This document shows, piece by piece, positions 52,184 through 61,571 of a DNA stretch of 64,000 nt. Position 1 is the first letter of the stretch. Each line of letters starts with the position of its first letter. The stretch is taken from IMG/VR virus record IMGVR_UViG_3300044970_000539, positions 41,136 to 105,135 of that record; one strand, written 5' to 3'. A model generated the notes under the pieces. It was not told the origin of the DNA. It did no database searches and saw only the letters and a list, made by a program, of their open reading frames with translations. Made by a program: the position numbers and the translations under genes. The DNA is from a virus.

Positions 52184-53107
52184 ATGCCATTGCTAGGTGC
52201 TCGTGGAGGCGGATCTGTAAGAGGGTTTGGTCGTTTCGGCAAGAACTTGCTTTTAGCATTAATTGACTCATTTAACAGAACAACATCTGGAAATCTTGGA
52301 ACATCAAGTGATGGTAAGGGTCTTTGGAAAAACGTTGTAGGAACTTGGCAAGCAAATGGAAGTTCTAGTGTTTCTAACGCTCTAGCATCAGGAAATAACG
52401 TTGCTGTTGTTGATTTAGATGGAACAAACATCACCAATCTTCAGGTAGATACTGGCTCAAATGGTGGTTCTGGGCTATCCTTTTGGGTAACAGATGCTAA
52501 TAACTACTATGCTTTCTATCCATCATACACATCCTCTTCAGCAACAAACACAACATGTTCATTACAACAAACAAGACAGGGTGTTGGTTGTGCAGGCTTA
52601 GGGTTTTGTGGTGGATGTAGTAGCCCATTTACTATTACTTATTATGAGTGTATTGAAAATCGAAACTCACCTAATGATCCAGTTGTCGGCTATCAGGTGT
52701 GCTGCAGCCCTAACAACTGTGCACCTAGAGGGTATTCTTCAGGTGCCTCTGAGACTCTATATTATGTTACAGGAAATATAAATCAAACTATAACAACTAC
52801 CACTTATAATTCTATAGCCAATTTAAGAAAAGTTGAAAGTGGATCTGCTACCGATTTAGTTACCAATACATACAATACAAACAATTCTGGATTTTCAAAA
52901 GCCCAATCTATTGCAATCAGCACTTCAGGAAGTACAATTTCTTATACTCTTTACAGTGCTGCAAATAAGGGTGGATCTACTATAGGCAGTGGTTCAAATA
53001 CTCCATCTAGCCCAGTAAAGGGCCAAGGGGTTGGACTATTCCACGGTACATCAATTGTTGATCAAGGTTCAACATTATCAAACTTTAGTGTTACAGTTAC
53101 GCCTTAA
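52184..53107 (+). CDS. lectin-like fibre protein, variable family copy 3
   Basis: 307 residues. N-terminus as in copy 1 (LLGARGGGSVRGFGRFGK), LGTSSDGKGLWKNVVGTW, WVTDANNYYAFYPSY. The central 100 residues are different and Cys-rich (VGCAGLGFCGGCSS, CCSPNNCAP). C-terminal ANLRKVESGSATDLV, SIAISTSGSTISYTLYSAANKGGS and FHGTSIVDQGSTLSNF are conserved with the others. Confidence 0.75.
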   Translation: MPLLGARGGGSVRGFGRFGKNLLLALIDSFNRTTSGNLGTSSDGKGLWKNVVGTWQANGSSSVSNALASGNNVAVVDLDGTNITNLQVDTGSNGGSGLSFWVTDANNYYAFYPSYTSSSATNTTCSLQQTRQGVGCAGLGFCGGCSSPFTITYYECIENRNSPNDPVVGYQVCCSPNNCAPRGYSSGASETLYYVTGNINQTITTTTYNSIANLRKVESGSATDLVTNTYNTNNSGFSKAQSIAISTSGSTISYTLYSAANKGGSTIGSGSNTPSSPVKGQGVGLFHGTSIVDQGSTLSNFSVTVTP

Positions 53108-53118
53108 AGGGGGAAAGA

Positions 53119-53361
53119 GTGTCAGAAACAAAAAAAGCAAGACCTTGGGATATTTTTAATAAAAATATAAAAAAAGTAGAAGATGTTGTATCAGAAGAAA
53201 GAATGAAAATTTGCAAGTCCTGTCCAGAACTACTTCCTACAGGAAATTGCAAGAAGTGTGGATGTTTTATGTCTTTAAAAACAAAACTTCCACATGCATT
53301 TTGTCCTTTACATAAGTGGGGGGTTGTGGAAGTAGGATACAAGGAGGAAACTAATGAGTGA
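53119..53361 (+). CDS. zinc-ribbon protein with CKKCGCFM motif, copy 2
   Basis: 80 residues, GTG start with AGGGGGAAA upstream. ARPWDIFNKN, RMKICKSCPELL, NCKKCGCFMSLKTKL, AFCPLHKWG parallel the 35002-35199 product. Sits between a lectin-like fibre gene and a HTDERLA protein. Confidence 0.8.
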   Translation: MSETKKARPWDIFNKNIKKVEDVVSEERMKICKSCPELLPTGNCKKCGCFMSLKTKLPHAFCPLHKWGVVEVGYKEETNE

Positions 53362-53647
53362 AGATATACAAGAAGAGATGTTAAACTTAGTACCAAAAAA
53401 AATAGCATTTGTTGTTGATAATATGGTAGTAGACGTTTTACATACAGATGAAAGATTGGCTGTTATTTTTTTAAGCCAACCTTTAGTTCTGGACGTGACA
53501 GAAACATATGAAGAATCACAGCCAATGCCTGGGTATGTTTATTACGAAGATACTCAAACATTTTTACCACAATCTCCAGATCCATCCTATGTTTGGAATG
53601 AAGAGTATAAGTCTTGGCTTCCACCAATAGATGTTATTCCTGAATAA
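53354..53647 (+). CDS. small fibre-linked protein, HTDERLA family copy 4
   Basis: 97 residues: KKIAFVVDNMVVDVLHTDERLAVIFLSQPLVLDVT, then YVYYEDTQTFLPQSPDPSYVWNEEYKSWLPP. It overlaps the zinc-ribbon gene by 8 bp. The last gene before a strong terminator. Confidence 0.75.
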   Translation: MSEDIQEEMLNLVPKKIAFVVDNMVVDVLHTDERLAVIFLSQPLVLDVTETYEESQPMPGYVYYEDTQTFLPQSPDPSYVWNEEYKSWLPPIDVIPE

Positions 53648-53675
53648 AAATACATAACTTTATTAAACTTAAAGT

Positions 53676-53711
53676 GCTATACCTTAACATTAGGTATAGC
53701 CTTTTTGTTTT
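53676..53711 (+). terminator. rho-independent terminator
   Basis: Stem GCTATACC (53676-53683)/GGTATAGC (53693-53700), then CTTTTTGTTTT. It ends the fibre-gene block before the ribonucleotide reductase. Confidence 0.9.
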
Positions 53712-53738
53712 ACGCTTAAAATAGTTAAATATTTGTGA

Positions 53739-53744
53739 TATACT
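53739..53744 (+). promoter_or_regulatory. -10 element upstream of nrdJ
   Basis: TATACT preceded by GTGA; weak -35 (TTAAAA). A leader of about 50 nt follows, too short for a cobalamin riboswitch. Confidence 0.45.
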
Positions 53745-53802
53745 TAAGACCACTTTGGAAAACTCAAAGCACTCATCTAAATTTGCTTAGAAAGGTAAAT
53801 AA

Positions 53803-55833
53803 ATGTCAGAAGTTTTTTCATTTCGTCTATCAGAAGAATTTGTAAATAAATATAATAATGTTCCAGCGCCATTTGGATTTTCAGATGCTGGATCTAACTC
53901 ATTAGGAGAGATTACATTTATTCGTACATATTCTCGTGTTAAGGAAGACGGTACAAAAGAACGTTGGCATGAAGTTTGTCGTCGTGTAATTGAGGGCATG
54001 TATTCAGTTCAAAAAAACCATGCTAAGGATAATCGTTTACCATGGAATGATAACAAAGCACAAAAGTCTGCACAAGAAGCATTCCAAAGAATGTTTGAAT
54101 TAAAGTGGACACCACCAGGTCGTGGGCTATGGGCATTTGGAACTCCTATGACTATGGAAAAGCGTAACTCAGCATCTCTTCAAAATTGTGCAATGGTTTC
54201 AACAAGAGACATTGATCGTAATGATCCTGGTGCTTTATTTGCTTGGGTAATGGATGCATTAATGCTGGGTATTGGAGTTGGATTTGACACCCTTGGACAA
54301 GACAAGCAAATGTCTATTTATGCTCCTACTGAACCAGCATCTATTTATGAAATCCCAGATACCCGTGAAGGCTGGGTTGAATCAGTTCGTCTTTTGATCA
54401 ACTCTTTTCTTCGTCAAAACCAGTCTATTCAAGAGTTTAACTATGACCTTATCCGTCCTCTAGGGGCACCCATTAAGGGCTTTGGAGGGGTAGCAAGCGG
54501 TCCAGCACCACTTATTGATCTGCATACTCGTATCAAAAATGTAATTGGCTCTAGGGCTGGAGAAATACTAGATAGCCGTGCTATTGTTGATATTGTTAAT
54601 CTTATTGGCACCTGCGTAGTATCAGGAAATGTTCGTCGTTCTGCAACTCTTGCACTTGGAACACCAGAAGATGAAGGCTTTATTAATCTTAAAAATCCAG
54701 AAGTATTTCCAGATCGTAACTCATATGATCCAGAAAAACCAGGATGGGCTTGGATGTCAAACAACTCTATTTCAGCAACTGTTGGAACAAAATATGAAGA
54801 CTATGTAGATTTAATTGCAGATAATGGAGAGCCAGGTTTTATTTGGCTTGATGTTGCTCGTAATTATGGCCGTCTTGCGGATGCTCCTGATTATAAGGAC
54901 ACTCGCATTATGGGCTTCAATCCTTGTGCGGAGCAGCCATTAGAATCATACGAACTTTGTACACTTGTAGAAGTGCACTTAAACCGTCATGAATCTAAGG
55001 AGGACTTCCTCAAGACATTGAAGTTTGCATACCTTTATGGAAAGACTGTAACATTAATGCCAACACATTGGCAACAGACAAATGGAATTATGCAACGTAA
55101 TCGTCGCATTGGAACATCACTTACAGGTATTGCTTCTTTTGCTGACAACAGTGGACTTCCAGCATTGCGTGAGTGGATGGATGAAGGATATCAAAAGATT
55201 CGTCATTATGACCATAAATATTCTGAGTGGCTATGTGTTCGTGAATCAGTTCGTGTAACTACAGTTAAGCCTTCAGGATCTGTATCACTTCTTTCTGGAG
55301 CAACCCCTGGAGTTCACTGGGGTCCTGGTGGAGAGTTTTATCTTCGTGCTATTCGTTTTGGAAATACAGATCCAATGCTTCATTTATTTAAAGCAGCGGG
55401 GTATAAGATTGAAGACGACCTTGTATCAGCAAATACCTCAGTAGTATATTTCCCAGTAGCATCTGGACATAAACGTGCTGAAAAGCAGGTAAGTTTATTT
55501 GAGAAGATTGGTTTGGCAGCAACTGCTCAAAAATACTGGTCAGATAATGGTGTTTCTGTAACTCTATCATTTGACAAGGAAACAGAAAGGCAGTTTGTGG
55601 CTCCAGCATTAAATATGTATGAGGGTCAATTAAAGGCTGTTTCATTCTTGCCAATGGGCAATAAAACTTATCCACAGCAACCATATAGCGAGATTTCAAG
55701 AGAAGAATATAATGCCTATGTTGGAACAATTGGAAAAATTGATTGGTCTGCAATTTATGACGGTAAAGATAACTTAGATGCTGAGTCTGAGAAATACTGT
55801 TCAACTGATGCTTGCGAGATTAAATTATATTAA
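53803..55833 (+). CDS. nrdJ: class II (adenosylcobalamin-dependent) ribonucleotide reductase
   Basis: 676 residues, monomeric RTPR type (Lactobacillus leichmannii enzyme about 739). Active-site residues by family logic: thiyl Cys375 and Glu377 in NPCAEQPLESYELC, redox pair Cys129 (LQNCAMVS) and Cys386, with the same 11-residue spacing 375/386 as in RTPR. PSGSVSLLSGATPGVHW follows, and a C-terminal redox pair Cys666/Cys671 (YCSTDACEIK) that thioredoxin would reduce. It makes deoxyribonucleotides for phage DNA and depends on host B12. No intein is visible. Its place inside the virion-gene block, after a terminator and with its own promoter, is unusual. Confidence 0.95.
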   Translation: MSEVFSFRLSEEFVNKYNNVPAPFGFSDAGSNSLGEITFIRTYSRVKEDGTKERWHEVCRRVIEGMYSVQKNHAKDNRLPWNDNKAQKSAQEAFQRMFELKWTPPGRGLWAFGTPMTMEKRNSASLQNCAMVSTRDIDRNDPGALFAWVMDALMLGIGVGFDTLGQDKQMSIYAPTEPASIYEIPDTREGWVESVRLLINSFLRQNQSIQEFNYDLIRPLGAPIKGFGGVASGPAPLIDLHTRIKNVIGSRAGEILDSRAIVDIVNLIGTCVVSGNVRRSATLALGTPEDEGFINLKNPEVFPDRNSYDPEKPGWAWMSNNSISATVGTKYEDYVDLIADNGEPGFIWLDVARNYGRLADAPDYKDTRIMGFNPCAEQPLESYELCTLVEVHLNRHESKEDFLKTLKFAYLYGKTVTLMPTHWQQTNGIMQRNRRIGTSLTGIASFADNSGLPALREWMDEGYQKIRHYDHKYSEWLCVRESVRVTTVKPSGSVSLLSGATPGVHWGPGGEFYLRAIRFGNTDPMLHLFKAAGYKIEDDLVSANTSVVYFPVASGHKRAEKQVSLFEKIGLAATAQKYWSDNGVSVTLSFDKETERQFVAPALNMYEGQLKAVSFLPMGNKTYPQQPYSEISREEYNAYVGTIGKIDWSAIYDGKDNLDAESEKYCSTDACEIKLY

Positions 55834-55868
55834 CTCCTATCCTGCTATAATAAGGGTATAGGAGAATA

Positions 55869-58800
55869 ATGTCTAGCCCATCAAATCTATATGCAGAAAA
55901 GGTGTTTAGTGAACACCCAATGGCTCTTTGGGCACTAGACGATAAACTTGATTACGTTAGCCTTATTTCAGAAGCACAAAGAAATATATTGACTTTATGG
56001 GAAGCCACACGCTGTAGTTTTTCTGCTGGGACTGGAATAACTGGAGAACCATTTCCAGATAGTTACACTACAAAGGTTAGTTCTAGCATCCCAGTTGGGG
56101 CTACAAATGAGGCAATCTTAAAGAGTCCAGAGTTAACTAACTTTCAAGATCTAGACTTATCTCTTGGAACATTTTGTGTTGGAACACATTTTTATTCTGC
56201 AAGCGTTTATCTGGAGTCAGTATCTATTGGGTACGAATATACAGATACTACAACCTCTCAGGTAATACAAAAATTAAAAACATTTAATACATCAATATCA
56301 AATCAATGGTTGTTTATATCAGAAACATTTGAGATTCCAAATGAAAGTACAAACTTTAGGGTAGTTCTAAAGGTAGTCACAGCCACTGGTGGAGATAACA
56401 TAAACGACTATGAATTTTACTTTAATGGAATATCTGTAGGGCAATGGTCTGAAGAGTTTAACGTAGTTTCTTTAGGCGTATCTCCAGAAGTATTTCCAGT
56501 AGATATTGAACTAACTACAACTAGCAAAGTAATTCCAGCACCAGCATACGGAATATCTTCTGATACTGGATATTATCTTGTAAATAACAATTCTTTATCT
56601 GCAAAAAATACTGGAGTTCCATTGGTTTTTGGTGCATCAAATGTTACAAAACTGTCTCCAAACATTGGTGGAGATCCTTCCTTTATATTTCCTGGTAAAG
56701 GTTTCTTACATGAAAATGGAAGACATAGTGATTACACATTAGAATTTTGGGCAAGAATAAATTCTGATTCGTATGAGGCTAAAAGAATCTTTGGACCAAT
56801 AGGAAGTGAAGATGGTCTGTATGTAGAGGGTGGATTCTTAACTCTTTTGATCGGTGGCAAGTTTAGTTCTCACTTTGTTGGTGAGTGGTTTAGACCAATG
56901 CTAATTCACATTAGGTTAATTACCGATAATGCCACAGTGCTAATCAATGGAGAACAGGTTATTTCATTAGATTTTGTTACATCAAGCATACCTTTGCCAT
57001 CAATAACTGGAGAAGACTGGCTTGGGTTTTATGCTTATGCTGATGTAAATCCAGTAGAAATTGATTGTGTAGCAATATACTCTTACCAGGTTGCAAACGT
57101 TGTAGCAAAAAGAAGATATGTTTATGGACAGGGTGTTGGTTCATCAGAAAGCATTGACTCTGCATATAGTGGAACTTCTGCCTTTTTAGATTATTCTTTT
57201 GCAGACTATACAGCAAATTATAATTACCCAGATTTTGCACAATGGCAACAGGGAACATTTGATAATCTGTCAACAACTTCAACAGCATTAACAACACCTC
57301 AGTACTCACTGCCAACAATATTTACTGGAACAAAAACACTTCAAGAACTTTATGATGACTCAGATACCTTATATCAAAATCTTGCTAGTGGAGAATTAGG
57401 AACAGATGCTCACTTTATATCCTTGAATCCAGACTCAACTTGGAACAACGATGGTGCATATATTAACTTTGCTAACTTTAATATTTTAAATTCACAGGTT
57501 GCATCTTTGTATGGAGTATTTCAAGTAAATAACCAGGGTAGTGGGACAGACGAAGCAGAAGAGGTATTATTTAAGATATACAATCAAAGTACAGGAAACT
57601 ACTTTTCTATTAATGTAGATGGGTTAGAAATTGTGTACTCATTATATTACTCAGGAGTATCTCAAGAAATATATCGTACAGATGAGTTTGAAGTTGAAGA
57701 ACTTTTTGCAGCAGGAATTAATATCCAGACACTTGTAAATACCTTTGGTGGCAACGTTGCAACATTCTTTGGCAATCAAAACTCTCTAAGCCTTTATGTA
57801 GGTGGAGACAACTCTGGATCTAAAACATTTAAGGGATATATATTTTCTATAGGATTTTCAACAAGCCTAAATGCAAACTCTATCTCTAGTCATTTTGATG
57901 AAAATGGAATTGCGATTATTGACACATATACGGGTAGCGGAATTGAGTCATCAGAAAACGCAATAGCCCTACTAGCACATACAGCAAGTTATACGCTTTT
58001 ACCAACATACTCTTATGGAAGTCTATTCCTAGACATCGGTGTTTCTGGATACTGGGAAGACTATATGCCACTATCTTATTTTGCACAATATGTTCAAAAT
58101 GATGTTGGAAACTCATTCTATGATTTAGACTTCTTACAGTTTAATCTAGGATATCCATCACCCTCAAGTTTGCTTCAATCAGAAACTACTGGATCTTGGA
58201 CATATGAAGAATTGTCTAATTCTTATTCATTGCCAACACAAAGAACCTATCAGCAGTTAGACAACTCCTTGCTTACTGGTTGGAATAACTACCAAGATCT
58301 TAAAGAAAAGGCTTTAAAGTATTACGAATATAATACAGAAAATGCAGCAATTAGAAGTTATGTTACTTTTCAGTATGTTGCAGACGGCGCAAATCTTTCA
58401 CAAGACAATTTTACAACAACCCTATCTGCAAAAGAAAATTCCATAGTAGATGTATCTGAATACTCTTCTTGGGCAACTACAAAGTTTGAGGTTGTTGATA
58501 ATACTATAATATATCCAAGAAAAGATATTGACTTTAATGAAATTGCAATCGTCTATCATCTTGAGTTTAATGTTCGTGGAATATTAACAAAGCCTATACT
58601 TCTAAGAAAACTTGAAATTGCATCACAAGCATTTAACGACAACTCCTTTAATCCAGTAGGAACACGATTTGGAACAGATCTATTTCCTTACAAGCGCTCT
58701 GGACTATACTACGACTATAAGTCAAAAAATCCTTTTAGTATTTATAAGGGAAGCACTCCATACTTATACATGAATAGAACTTCTGGAATACAAGTTCGTG

Positions 58801-59513
58801 GAGACTTTGACTCAAACTTTGATCGTGGAATTTCAATGCCAATTAATCAGTCTCTTGCAGAAAATTATAGAGTAAGTGCTATGCAGTCTTGGATAAGATA
58901 TGATCAAGAATCATTTCCAGGAACACCAATTCCTTTGTTTGAGATAAGACATAAAGCAGATACAATTACTTTCTTTATTGTGGCAAATGACGAAACTGGT
59001 CAACGTGGTAAGATTTATGCTAAGAATAAGTCAGACAACTCTGATTTCCAAGGAATATCATATTATATTAATGGAATTCTTGTAAGAGATCCAGTCCTAA
59101 CCATCAAAGAGTGGTCAGCAGTAGGAGTTAACTTTGGAGAAGCGGTAAACTTTGACTTATTTATAGGATCAATTAACTTAAATAGTCCAGCATTGTTTAA
59201 TAATGTTGCGTATTACCAAGCAAATAACCTTCAGCAGTTACAGTCTAAGATTAATAGGCCATGGCTTAAGGTTAAGCAGGATGGGCTAACAGAAAGAGAT
59301 TGGTCATATTGGCTAAATAACTTTACTTGGGATGGCGTTCTTGTTATCTCTGCTTCAGCATTATATGGAGTAAACGCTCAAGATGTGTATAAGACCTATA
59401 TTGGAACTAATAAGATTATCATTGATGATCAAGAAGGTATGATTTTTGATGCAGATAAGATGAAAATATACAATGACACTACATGGTCAATATCTGTAGC
59501 CTCACCAGTGTAA
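55869..59513 (+). CDS. large structural protein with LamG-like lectin domains
   Basis: 1214 residues. The N-terminus NLYAEKVFSEHPMALWALDDKLDYVSLI recalls the start of large virion proteins. A clear LamG/concanavalin-like domain lies at about 275-410 (YTLEFWARINSDSYEAKRIFGPIGSEDGLYVEGGFLTLLIG, MLIHIRLITDNATVLINGEQV), with further beta-sandwich regions at about 520-660 and 960-1120. Probably a tail-surface or baseplate fibre protein with carbohydrate binding. AGGAGAA upstream. Confidence 0.75.
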   Translation: MSSPSNLYAEKVFSEHPMALWALDDKLDYVSLISEAQRNILTLWEATRCSFSAGTGITGEPFPDSYTTKVSSSIPVGATNEAILKSPELTNFQDLDLSLGTFCVGTHFYSASVYLESVSIGYEYTDTTTSQVIQKLKTFNTSISNQWLFISETFEIPNESTNFRVVLKVVTATGGDNINDYEFYFNGISVGQWSEEFNVVSLGVSPEVFPVDIELTTTSKVIPAPAYGISSDTGYYLVNNNSLSAKNTGVPLVFGASNVTKLSPNIGGDPSFIFPGKGFLHENGRHSDYTLEFWARINSDSYEAKRIFGPIGSEDGLYVEGGFLTLLIGGKFSSHFVGEWFRPMLIHIRLITDNATVLINGEQVISLDFVTSSIPLPSITGEDWLGFYAYADVNPVEIDCVAIYSYQVANVVAKRRYVYGQGVGSSESIDSAYSGTSAFLDYSFADYTANYNYPDFAQWQQGTFDNLSTTSTALTTPQYSLPTIFTGTKTLQELYDDSDTLYQNLASGELGTDAHFISLNPDSTWNNDGAYINFANFNILNSQVASLYGVFQVNNQGSGTDEAEEVLFKIYNQSTGNYFSINVDGLEIVYSLYYSGVSQEIYRTDEFEVEELFAAGINIQTLVNTFGGNVATFFGNQNSLSLYVGGDNSGSKTFKGYIFSIGFSTSLNANSISSHFDENGIAIIDTYTGSGIESSENAIALLAHTASYTLLPTYSYGSLFLDIGVSGYWEDYMPLSYFAQYVQNDVGNSFYDLDFLQFNLGYPSPSSLLQSETTGSWTYEELSNSYSLPTQRTYQQLDNSLLTGWNNYQDLKEKALKYYEYNTENAAIRSYVTFQYVADGANLSQDNFTTTLSAKENSIVDVSEYSSWATTKFEVVDNTIIYPRKDIDFNEIAIVYHLEFNVRGILTKPILLRKLEIASQAFNDNSFNPVGTRFGTDLFPYKRSGLYYDYKSKNPFSIYKGSTPYLYMNRTSGIQVRGDFDSNFDRGISMPINQSLAENYRVSAMQSWIRYDQESFPGTPIPLFEIRHKADTITFFIVANDETGQRGKIYAKNKSDNSDFQGISYYINGILVRDPVLTIKEWSAVGVNFGEAVNFDLFIGSINLNSPALFNNVAYYQANNLQQLQSKINRPWLKVKQDGLTERDWSYWLNNFTWDGVLVISASALYGVNAQDVYKTYIGTNKIIIDDQEGMIFDADKMKIYNDTTWSISVASPV

Positions 59514-59531
59514 TCTGGTATACTTATGGTT

Positions 59532-59930
59532 ATGGATTCTTTATTTAGCCCAAAAACTGGCAAACCAATTGTTGAAAATGTACGACGTAAGGTCATTGAT
59601 AAGCATTATGACTGGGGTCTATATGTATATAAGAAATCAAACGGAAAATGGTTTACTGACGGAACTGGTTCTGTATTAAACATTCCCTCTCAAAAAGGTG
59701 ACATATCAAAGATTGCAGAACTTAAGAGGGCTGCAATATTTAATGGTGACGATGGAGAAGGAACAGCCCACTTTGTTGCGGGACTAACAAGAGTATCTGA
59801 AGAAGAGTATTCAGAACAAAAAGATAGAATGAGACAAGGTTTAATTCCAAATGTTAATGACTTAGGCGCTATTGCTGATGCACAGAAAACATTAAAAACA
59901 CATGGAAGGGATGCATACGAAAATGAGTGA
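59532..59930 (+). CDS. small head-proximal protein of unknown function
   Basis: 132 residues. ATG 59532 is chosen: TATACT (59519-59524) is 7 nt upstream; ATG 59526 would precede the predicted start. DKHYDWGLYVYKKSNGKWFTDGTGSVLNIPSQKGDISKIAELKRAA is a compact beta-alpha pattern. It overlaps the portal gene by 8 bp; by position, a head-completion or portal accessory is likely. Confidence 0.7.
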   Translation: MDSLFSPKTGKPIVENVRRKVIDKHYDWGLYVYKKSNGKWFTDGTGSVLNIPSQKGDISKIAELKRAAIFNGDDGEGTAHFVAGLTRVSEEEYSEQKDRMRQGLIPNVNDLGAIADAQKTLKTHGRDAYENE

Positions 59931-61530
59931 TGATGATGATAACTTCCAGTATGTTAGAGCAAGTTTAAATACTCAAGAGCAAGAAGAAAATAAGTTTAAT
60001 TTAAGTGACCCATTTAATAAAAACTGGGAAGAGTTACAAAAATACTCTGGCCTAGATCAAAACTTCCGTCGTCGTGTAGCAAGACAAGTAAGCAAAGCAA
60101 TAACACCAAATGAGGCATATTTAGATTCTGCAAATGCAGTTCCATCTGGAGTAGATGCTGGATCAAAGGCTCTTAATCCTGGAACGGTATATAGAAATGG
60201 ATACGGTCTATTTGACGTAATCACACCACCATATAACATGTATGAACTTGCAAACTTCTACGATACCTCTTTTGCTAACCATGCAGCAATTGATGCAAAG
60301 GTAGAAAATATTGTAGGCCTTGGATATCGTTTTGATATTGCAGATAGAACTGCACTTAGACTAGAAATGTCAGAAGATGCGTTAGCAACCGACAGGGCAA
60401 GAAACAGAATTGAAAGAGCAAAAATTGAATTGCGTGACTGGCTAGAAAACCTTAACGATGATGATAGTTTTACAAAAATTATGGAAAAGGTTTATACAGA
60501 TGTTGAGGCAACTGGCAATGGGTTCATTGAAGTTGGTAGAACAATAAAAGGTGAGATTGGTTACATTGGCCATATTCCAGCAACCACTGTTCGTGTTCGT
60601 AGACTTAATGATGGTTTCCTTCAGATTATTGGTCAGGCAGTTGTTTACTTTAGAAACTTTGGGGCTAACAATCCAAACCCAGTAACAGCGGATAGTCGTG
60701 CAAATGAAATTATTCATATTAAGTCTTATTCTCCACTAAACACCTACTATGGTATTCCAGATATTGTTTCTGCAATGCCATCTCTAATCGGAGATCAACT
60801 AGCCTCAAGATATAACATTGACTACTTTGAAAACAAGGCAGTACCACGATACATTATTACTCTAAAGGGTGCAAAACTATCTGGCGATGCTGAAGATAAA
60901 ATGTTTAGATTCCTTCAGACTGGACTAAAGTCTCAGTCCCACAGAACTCTTTATATCCCACTTCCTGGAGATACAGATGGGAATAAAGTTGAGTTTAACA
61001 TGCAGCCTATTGAAAACGGTATTCAAGATGGATCATTTAAAGAGTATCGTAAACAAAATCGTGATGACATTCTAATTGCTCATCAAGTACCTATCTCAAA
61101 ACTAGGTGGATCAGAGTCTGGTCTTGCAGCAGCACTTTCTCAGGATAGAACATTTAAAGAGCAGGTTGCACGTCCTGCACAGCATCATCTTGAAAAGGTT
61201 GTTAATAAGATCATTAAGGAAAAGACAGATGTTCTTGAACTTAAGTTTAATGAACTAACCCTTACTGATGAGATCGCACAGTCTCAGATTATTGAAAGAT
61301 ACGTTAAGACTCAGGTTATGACTCCAAATGAGGCTCGTACAGCACTTGATTTGCCACAGAGAAAAGATGGAGATGTTCCATTTACAATGACTCCAAGACA
61401 AGCAACAGATGCTAGAGCAAACCTTGCTGGCAACCGTGAACGAGATTCACAAAGAACAAATAGTCAATCAGATGGGGCAGCAACCCTTGATGGACGTAAT
61501 CCACAAGGAGAGGGTAGAGCGTCTCAATAA
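59923..61530 (+). CDS. portal protein
   Basis: 535 residues from ATG 59923 (upstream in-frame ATGs lack support). Portal signatures: VITPPYNMYELANFYDTSFANHAAIDAKVENIVGLGYRF, then MEKVYTDVEATGNGFIEVGRTIKGEIGYIGHIPATTVRVRR, IHIKSYSPLNTYYGIPDIVSAMPSLIGDQLASRYNIDYFENKAVPRYIITL and ILIAHQVPISKLGGSESGLAAALSQDRTFKEQVARPAQ, matching HK97/PBSX-type portals. It forms the dodecameric DNA channel at the capsid vertex. The disordered C-terminus (RDSQRTNSQSDGA) is typical. Confidence 0.92.
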   Translation: MSDDDDNFQYVRASLNTQEQEENKFNLSDPFNKNWEELQKYSGLDQNFRRRVARQVSKAITPNEAYLDSANAVPSGVDAGSKALNPGTVYRNGYGLFDVITPPYNMYELANFYDTSFANHAAIDAKVENIVGLGYRFDIADRTALRLEMSEDALATDRARNRIERAKIELRDWLENLNDDDSFTKIMEKVYTDVEATGNGFIEVGRTIKGEIGYIGHIPATTVRVRRLNDGFLQIIGQAVVYFRNFGANNPNPVTADSRANEIIHIKSYSPLNTYYGIPDIVSAMPSLIGDQLASRYNIDYFENKAVPRYIITLKGAKLSGDAEDKMFRFLQTGLKSQSHRTLYIPLPGDTDGNKVEFNMQPIENGIQDGSFKEYRKQNRDDILIAHQVPISKLGGSESGLAAALSQDRTFKEQVARPAQHHLEKVVNKIIKEKTDVLELKFNELTLTDEIAQSQIIERYVKTQVMTPNEARTALDLPQRKDGDVPFTMTPRQATDARANLAGNRERDSQRTNSQSDGAATLDGRNPQGEGRASQ

Positions 61531-61571
61531 TTGAGAAATCTCTTAAAACATTTGGTATAATGGATAACGAT

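Noticed and set aside
42755-53107. Diversity-generating retroelement acting on the variable fibre genes
   Set aside because: No reverse transcriptase, template repeat or adenine-biased variable repeat is visible in the window.
53745-53802. Cobalamin riboswitch before the B12-dependent reductase
   Set aside because: The leader is only about 50 nt and lacks the long structured B12-box layout (about 200 nt).
53803-55833. Intein in the ribonucleotide reductase
   Set aside because: All conserved blocks follow at normal spacing; there is no Cys/Ser...HN-Cys insertion.
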